Part shown: piece after piece, positions 58,801 to 64,000 of the stretch
Layout of the letters: every line of letters starts with the position of its first letter
Position numbering within the stretch: the first letter of the stretch is position 1
NCBI GenBank assembly: GCA_030248135.1
Contig: JASANC010000974.1
Coordinates: 62,001 to 126,000, forward strand
Direction: 5' to 3'
DNA from: Theristus sp. LFF4_11
Taxonomy: Eukaryota; Nematoda; Chromadorea; Monhysterida; Xyalidae
Length of the DNA stretch: 64,000 nucleotides
The notes under the pieces: generated by a model
What the model was told of the DNA's origin: nothing
The model's database searches: none
What the model saw: only the letters and a program-made list of their open reading frames with translations
Position numbers and translations under genes: made by a program

Positions 58801-59856
58801 TAGGGTTAGGGGAAAAAAAAAATCCGGATTTTTTTTTTAAATTAAAAAAAAATTTAAAAAAAAAAAAAAAATTTTTTTTTATAAGTTAGGTTCGTTCGAA
58901 GCGTCTCGTCGAGCTGAGTTCATCTAGACTATTTTCAGAACGATCCGGGAAACTATAAGAGCGAAAATCGTGTTTTATTGAAATTATGTCCATTTCATAG
59001 AGGGAAAGTTGCATTTTCAACAGTAAAACAGGGCAATTTTTCACGTGTACTTGAATATTGAACCGTTCTTAGTGGTTCCTCTTTAGAAAATTACCAAAAT
59101 TTGACTGTGTTCAAAAATTCCTGTTTGCTGTAGCTAAGTCGGCAACCCCTGTCGACCCGGTCGCCCCCCCCCCCCCAAGACACTTACTTTCAGGTTCAAC
59201 CAGCCATGCTATCTGCCACATGGCGAGAGCCCACTCTTCAAATCATCGTATCGAAAACACGTACCATGATTTCGCGATCACGTTGCGGGCAACTGACAGA
59301 CGCAAGTTTAACACGTTAGTTTAGCTCAGCACGCAAGTTTTAACATGTGGCCATGTTATCGGGTATCTGAAAAACGGTCGTGTGATGTGGTATTAACCAA
59401 CATCTCCGCTCAAATTGTTTAACAATATATCGCACAACTCCATTGTAGACCTATAACATACGCCAATCAACAAGATATCATGTTCATCTCATGGCCTACC
59501 GACTGAAAAACATGTTCTAAGTTGCAAGAAAACGATTTCTGAAACGATATTTCAATTCAGTTAAGTCATTTCAACGCTAAAAATTGACTCTAGAAGTCAT
59601 CCAAATCGAAAAACATGGAGTACGTCGGTCAAAATGACCAAATAATGACATTTACCTAAGCACACAAAGAAGTTGGGAAGAAAATTTGGTTTGAACTTTC
59701 AAAAAATTATGCCATAAATCGAATTTTCAGAGCAAAGTAGAAGAAAAAATTTTCAAATTTTTTTTTTAAGTTTGAAAAAAAAAATCCAAATTTTTTTTTT
59801 TAAAAAAAAACGAAAAAAAAATAAAATTTTTTTTTTTTTCAAAGCCCCTAACCCTA
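58801..59856. mobile_element. TAGGGTTAGGGG hAT-like MITE, copy 2 (inverted)
   Basis: Ends TAGGGTTAGGGG and CCCCTAACCCTA with the exact duplication TCAATACC (58793-58800, 59857-59864). The interior is the reverse complement of 53542-54544 and very similar. Inserted into an older member of its own family. Confidence 0.93.
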
Positions 59857-59999
59857 TCAATACCACACCACAAGACCGTTTTTCAGATATTATCTTTCTC
59901 ATTAAACGTGACCCAATATGCGTTTGCACGCACAGATAGAGAAAATGTTTCTTGGCTGCGCGGCAATTTGAAATCAGCAAAACTTAACGTATTCGTAAT

Positions 60000-60784
60000 T
60001 AGGGTTGGCATGGTAAAAATACCGGTTTTTTACCGGTAAAAAAACACGTATTTATACGCGTTTTTTTACCAGGGCAAAAATTGGTGCCTTGAAAAAAACG
60101 GGAAAAAGACCGTTTCTGTATTTTTCCGGTTTTTTCGTATTTTTCCGGTTTTTTTTCAATTTCGGACCCTGAGTTTTTATATCATTTTTGATGAGAAAAT
60201 GAGAAAATCTGTGACCAAGAAAAATATGATGACGAAATTGACACTGATGTTTGAAAGAACTGTTAAGCGATGTGCAAGAATCGGCTGGAGCTGCCGAGCT
60301 GAGCTGAAAATATCAAAAATTCCAAATGTCGCCCAACATTGTCTTTCTTACACAATTACTGATTTGTTTTCTTTTTGATCTGAACTGACTGAACGTATTC
60401 GGTTTAACTGCGTTATTGCAGCAAATTGTGTTTGTCTATTGTGACCAAAGACTGTCCGGTGAAAACGCTGTGTTTTTTTCCTATGTAATTGGTGGACAAT
60501 AAATTATTGAGCAAAAGATAATGTTCGTTTATTGCTGACCTTTTGGGTTTTCAAGCCCAAACATAATTTATTTTCTTTGTTGGTGCACGATATTTCGAAC
60601 AAAGCATTCTGAAAGTTGTTTTCACAAGTCCTGGTTCAAGTTGAAAGTCGGCTGCAAAAAATATGTGGGTTTTTACAACTTTTTGGCTTTCGTTTTTTTC
60701 CGGTAAAATTACCGTAATTTTACCGGTAAAAATACAGGGTTTTTTTTACCACGATTTGGAAAAAACGGTATTTTGCCAACCCTA
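60000..60784. mobile_element. TAGGGTTGG hAT-like MITE
   Basis: Ends TAGGGTTGGCATGGTAAAAA and GGTATTTTGCCAACCCTA with the exact duplication TTCGTAAT (59992-59999, 60785-60792). 785 bp. Subterminal ACCGGTTTTTTACCGG-like motifs at both ends. Confidence 0.93.
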
Positions 60785-61149
60785 TTCGTAATGGCCACAT
60801 ATAAAAACTTGCGTGTCACACTAAACTAATGTGTTAAACTTGGGTCTGTCAGTTGCCCGCACCGTGATCGCGAAATCTGGTACACGTTTTGCGTTTAGGG
60901 GTTTTAATCGGGATTTTTTAATAATTAAAAACGAATTTTGGCCATTAAAATTGTACTTTCATCTGAAAATGCGTTTAAGACACTTTCCACAGAAAGTGAC
61001 TTTAAGGTTTTTTGCTCAGTTTCGTTTTTGGCAGATGTTTTTGACGATTTCTACTTTCAGGTCAAAGATCGACGAGCAAAGTACAGATACCGACACAAGC
61101 TTCTGCAGATGGTTTCATGATTTTGTTAATAGACTAAAAAGCAGTAAGT

Positions 61150-61384
61150 TATGACTTATTTTTTCAAACGTGTCCCACTGAAATGACGTCATGTGCCGCC
61201 AAACATGCGCTTGTCGTTCACAGCAAACCAGACTTTCCGTTTAGCCGATTTCTTCCCGTAAACAAATGGTGAATGTCGAATCAGTCACACCAAACAGATT
61301 TTAGTGCCCGTACTTTGACAAATGGGCGTTTTTAAAGCAAATGACGTCATTTTAGTCCGGACACGTTTGAATAAATTCACAATA
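61150..61384. mobile_element. MITE family C, inverted complete copy
   Basis: GACTTATTTTTTCAAACGTG then TCCCACTGAAATGACGTCAT at the left; CGTTTGAATAAATTCACAA at the right. Confidence 0.85.
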
Positions 61385-61686
61385 CCTTGTTTTTACGCTT
61401 CAAATGTAAAGAAAACTGCTTGTCAACTCTTGGATGTTGCCGATTTGTCGTCTCGAAGAAGCGCGGCATTGTCCATCAACAACAACGTGAACCGGTGCGT
61501 TTTCCTAGGTTTTTTAAAAAAAAGTTGGCTCTGCAATCAATTTGGTTTGGTTTGGTTTTGCAAATAAAAAAAAATTGGTTTCTGCAAATTTCGAAACTTG
61601 ACGTAAATGGTTTTTGTGCATGTTTAGTGTCATTTTTTATTCTGAGCATCATTTCACAACCATGCTCAGAGTTGCAATTGCCAATT

Positions 61687-62232
61687 TCATCGTTTAACCG
61701 CATCTTTGTTTTCATCCAGATACTGCACGTTGTTGTCTGTAGTTGCACCCGGACCAGGGAATTGAATTCGCTCGCATTGGAATCGTTTCCAATCGTCAGC
61801 GATACTGCCCTTGTCCGGCAAACTTGATGAGTAAAACTGGTGCAGATACAGCAGATCAGTATTACCGCACGCCAGCAGCTGCTCAGATCCATCCATCTCA
61901 GACGGCAGCCTTGAGAACGCTGTGCTCGTCTTCGAATTGGTTGCTGAGATTCTCGATAATCTCGACGACAAACTTGCACACCTCCGCCAACGTTTTATTT
62001 TTCTTCTGTCGTGTCTTTTGCTCTTCTTAATTTGTTATTGTGCGGCACAATTATACCAGCGCTGAATTTTCTCCAGCTCAACAACTGACGGCGTCTTCAG
62101 CAGCTGCTGCTCAGTCAGGTGGTACAGCTCACGCAGTTCATCACGAAACCGAAGTGCTGCTCGCCTGGCATCAAACGGGTGCAGACCACGTTTCTGCAGA
62201 AATCTGTTTAGCGTACTCAGTCGAAGCAGCAC
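61687..62232 (-). pseudogene. Decayed or incomplete two-exon gene fragment, unknown family
   Basis: On minus, 62232-62060 reads LSTLNRFLQKRGLHPFD, ARRAALRFRDELRELYHLTE and LLKTPSVVELEKIQRW with coding character, ending at a GTATAAT donor. After an AG at about 61987 two frames compete. One reads VCKFVVEIIENLSNQFEDEH then SVLKAAV and stops. The other is open to 61687 and includes MDGSEQLLACGNTDLLYLHQ and DKGSIADDWKRFQCERIQF. The best reading switches frame near 61905, so it may be a pseudogene with a 1-nt shift. No start codon in frame upstream of 62232. Family not recognised. Confidence 0.4.
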
Positions 62233-62247
62233 GTCGTTGACATGTAC

Positions 62248-62305
62248 ACGTATATATTATATATTATCAGTAATTATATATAAACCGTATATATTATCAG
62301 TAAAC
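62248..62305. repeat. AT-rich ATATTAT microsatellite
   Basis: ACGTATATATTATATATTAT, then CAGTAATTATATATAAAC and CGTATATATTATCAGTAA. Confidence 0.7.
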
Positions 62306-62597
62306 CACAACACAAGCAAACGAAAAATGCTCACAACGCTCGCATCAAATGATGGATCACATCATTCTAATTCCAAACAGAAAACCTAACAGCAAACAAT
62401 AACTCGATTTGATCTGATTCTGTTTTATTTTTTTTCGAATTCGAAATACTCCGATTTTATTCATGAAGGCAAAAGAAAACGCCAATCATTGCGCTGCAGC
62501 AACCGTCGAAACAGCTGTTTATGACAAAAACTATTCGAAATTTCTTCCATGTTGATGTGAAACCTCTTCCATGCAAATCTGTTTTTGCAATTTGTAG

Positions 62598-62622
62598 AAA
62601 TGAATGAATGAATGAATGAAAT
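62598..62622. repeat. Microsatellite (AATG)n
   Basis: AAATGAATGAATGAATGAAT, about six units. Confidence 0.85.
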
Positions 62623-62959
62623 CTGGTGAAAAATTTCTGCAAACGCTTCAAAATTAAAAAAACCGACGTTTTTCTGCAAAAAAACCTGGCGTTTTCTATC
62701 TAAAGTACAACGGAACACAGAAACATTATTTGGAACGAGAAACACGACTTGGTTTTGGATCCACATGCTGCAAAAGATGAGTCCAAATTGACGTCAGAGG
62801 ATAATTTTCATGAAAGTTTTTGTCAATTTTAAAAACCAAAATAGCCTTATTTAGTTTTGAAAGTGCAATATTCGAATTCCGCGCGTCAGCGCGGTTCAAA
62901 ATTCGAACGTGGTTCTGCAGTTCGAAGTTCACGAACATGTCAAATGTGGTTCTTCGGAC

Positions 62960-64000
62960 TAGAGTTGGTAAAAAACCGGTTTTTTATATTGCCAGGAAAA
63001 AAACGGTTTCTTTTCCGTTTTAAAACCGTTTTAAAACCATAAAAAACCGAATGCTTCCCAGCTCCTAAACCTTCCAGAACTTGGCATCTCGAACTCAAAA
63101 TAGGAAATACATCAAAACTTGTGACTTTGAGCAGCGTAAAATGCTGTTTTCGGGCATACAACCGACTCAATTTGCTATTTTTGCCACCCAATGCTACCCA
63201 ATTTTTTGTTTCAAATCAAACCAATTTCGCTTTTATTGGTTTCCAGGGCAGCACGTTCAATAAATTGAAAACAAAGACTGGGCAGTGATTATGTAGGTGT
63301 GGGGAGCGGGGAGGGACGGTTGCAGGTAGAGATGTCAAGAAAAAAATTTTCTATTTTTTTTCTTTTTAAAAAAAAAATTTTTTTAATTTTTTTTTTACAA
63401 ATGAAAGTTGTTCAGAATTTTTCAGGAGTCCGAATATCGCCATCTGAGGAGCCACCGACTTACCATATGACCCCCGGCCACTCATATGGGAGGAGGGTGA
63501 AAATTTCAGACTTGGTTTCGGCGACCCCATTTTCCCACCGACGACATCACGTCTCGTGTTTTGCCTCTCAATTCACCTCAAATAACACGGAAACAAGTTC
63601 AACAACAAACCGGTGTGATCATGCTGACGACACGAGGCGAAACAGCAACGAGCAACCAACGAAGTTACTCTTGCAGTGGCAGACAGTGCAATTTCAACCT
63701 TTCGAGATCCTGAAAAACGATGCGTAAATGTGAGTTCTCTGCTTCTATCTCACCTTAGCGGCATCGGAATTTGTTGAACTAGCCTTTGCGACGCTCAAGT
63801 ACTTCAATGCGCGAGTCGATCATCACTCACCAAGGCTAAAAACAGTCGATAAATCAATCCAGAATACCACCTGCAGCGTTGAAGACTAAGTGACAAGGTA
63901 AAGTCAAAGAAAATTTTTGTTGAACTTTCGAAAAATTATGCTAAAAACGGCATTTTCAGGGCACATTAAAGAAAAAATTTCAAAAATTTTTAATAAAAAA
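62960..64000. mobile_element. TAGAGTTGG hAT-like MITE, second copy, runs past window end
   Basis: TAGAGTTGGTAAAAAACCGG start, same interior as 54937-56083 plus about 100 bp missing there (GCTTTTATTGGTTTCCAGGG). Interrupted at 63327 by a TAGAGATGT element, so its right end lies outside the window. Confidence 0.82.
63327..64000. mobile_element. TAGAGATGT hAT-like MITE, second copy, cut by window end
   Basis: TAGAGATGTCAAGAAAAAAA then an interior nearly identical to 57665-58270 (TCCGAATATCGCCATCTGAG, CTCATATGGGAGGAGGGTGA, CCACCTGCAGCGTTGAAGAC). Nested in the 62960 element. Confidence 0.9.

Larger units (their letters stand above)
58372..60890. mobile_element. Older TAGGGTTAGGGG-family copy, split by two later elements
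   Basis: Segments 58372-58800, 59865-59991 and 60793-60890 align in order with 53542-54140 (TACTTTGCTCTGAAAATT, GTCATTATTTGGTCATTTTG, ACCGTTTTTCAGATA, TGTCAGTTGCCCGCA). They are interrupted by elements at 58801-59856 and 60000-60784. The right end is truncated. Confidence 0.8.

Noticed and set aside
53542..59856. Interstitial telomere sequence
   Set aside because: Only two TTAGGG-like units at each element end, in inverted orientation with target duplications; a transposon terminus explains it better.

Overview
The window is animal nuclear DNA. It holds intron-rich genes whose introns run mostly from GTRAGT-like donors to TTTCAG-like acceptors, no operon structure, and a very dense load of small DNA transposons and tRNA-derived SINEs. 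The gene set (Cys-loop channels, a C/EBP-type bZIP, prostaglandin E synthase 2, a full Pumilio) is that of a bilaterian. Short TTTCAG acceptors and orphan Cys-loop receptors with an LFTP sequence after M1 would suit a nematode or another small ecdysozoan, but the phylum cannot be fixed from this sequence. No virus, bacterial gene or rRNA was recognised. All gene models are hand-built from splice signals, reading-frame phase and homology, not from transcripts.

Layout. Plus strand: a partial gene whose 5' end lies outside the window and whose C-terminus looks like a divergent SH2 domain (to 5411), then two tandem Cys-loop ligand-gated ion channel genes (5919-9550 and 9982-12884). Minus strand, all head to tail: C/EBP-like bZIP (18154 to 13860), PTGES2 (23429 to 19811), a 981-residue protein with OB/cold-shock-like N-terminal segments (32532 to 24394), Pumilio (50667 to 36280) and a weak small gene (52188 to 50971). 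From about 52.2 kb to the end there are almost no genes. That part is a nest of hAT-like non-autonomous elements inserted into one another, plus one decayed gene fragment (62232 to 61687).

Mobile DNA. At least eight families can be delimited by eye. (1) A 1.79-kb hAT element with a remnant transposase and a perfect 8-bp target duplication. (2) Related hAT-like MITE families with TAGGGTTAGGGG, TAGGGTTGG or TAGAGATGT termini, several also with perfect 8-bp duplications. (3) TA-flanked MITEs starting CCGTA. (4) Twelve copies of a near-perfect palindrome, GGCATTCATGAAGC. (5) A second palindrome family, GTTTATACCTGACGTATGCG. (6) A palindrome carrying CCAATCAGC and CACGTG. (7) A tRNA-derived SINE with an (AAC)n tail. 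(8) A second SINE-like repeat with the same kind of tail. Several insertions can be ordered in time because intact copies elsewhere show the empty site.

The genes do not form one pathway. The clearest functional pairs are the two paralogous channel subunits, and the C/EBP gene with a CRE plus C/EBP-like site just upstream of it. The most unusual points are the channel pore (His or Gln in place of the M2 9' leucine), a Pumilio exon preceded by CG instead of AG, and the nested hAT, TA-MITE and SINE insertions.
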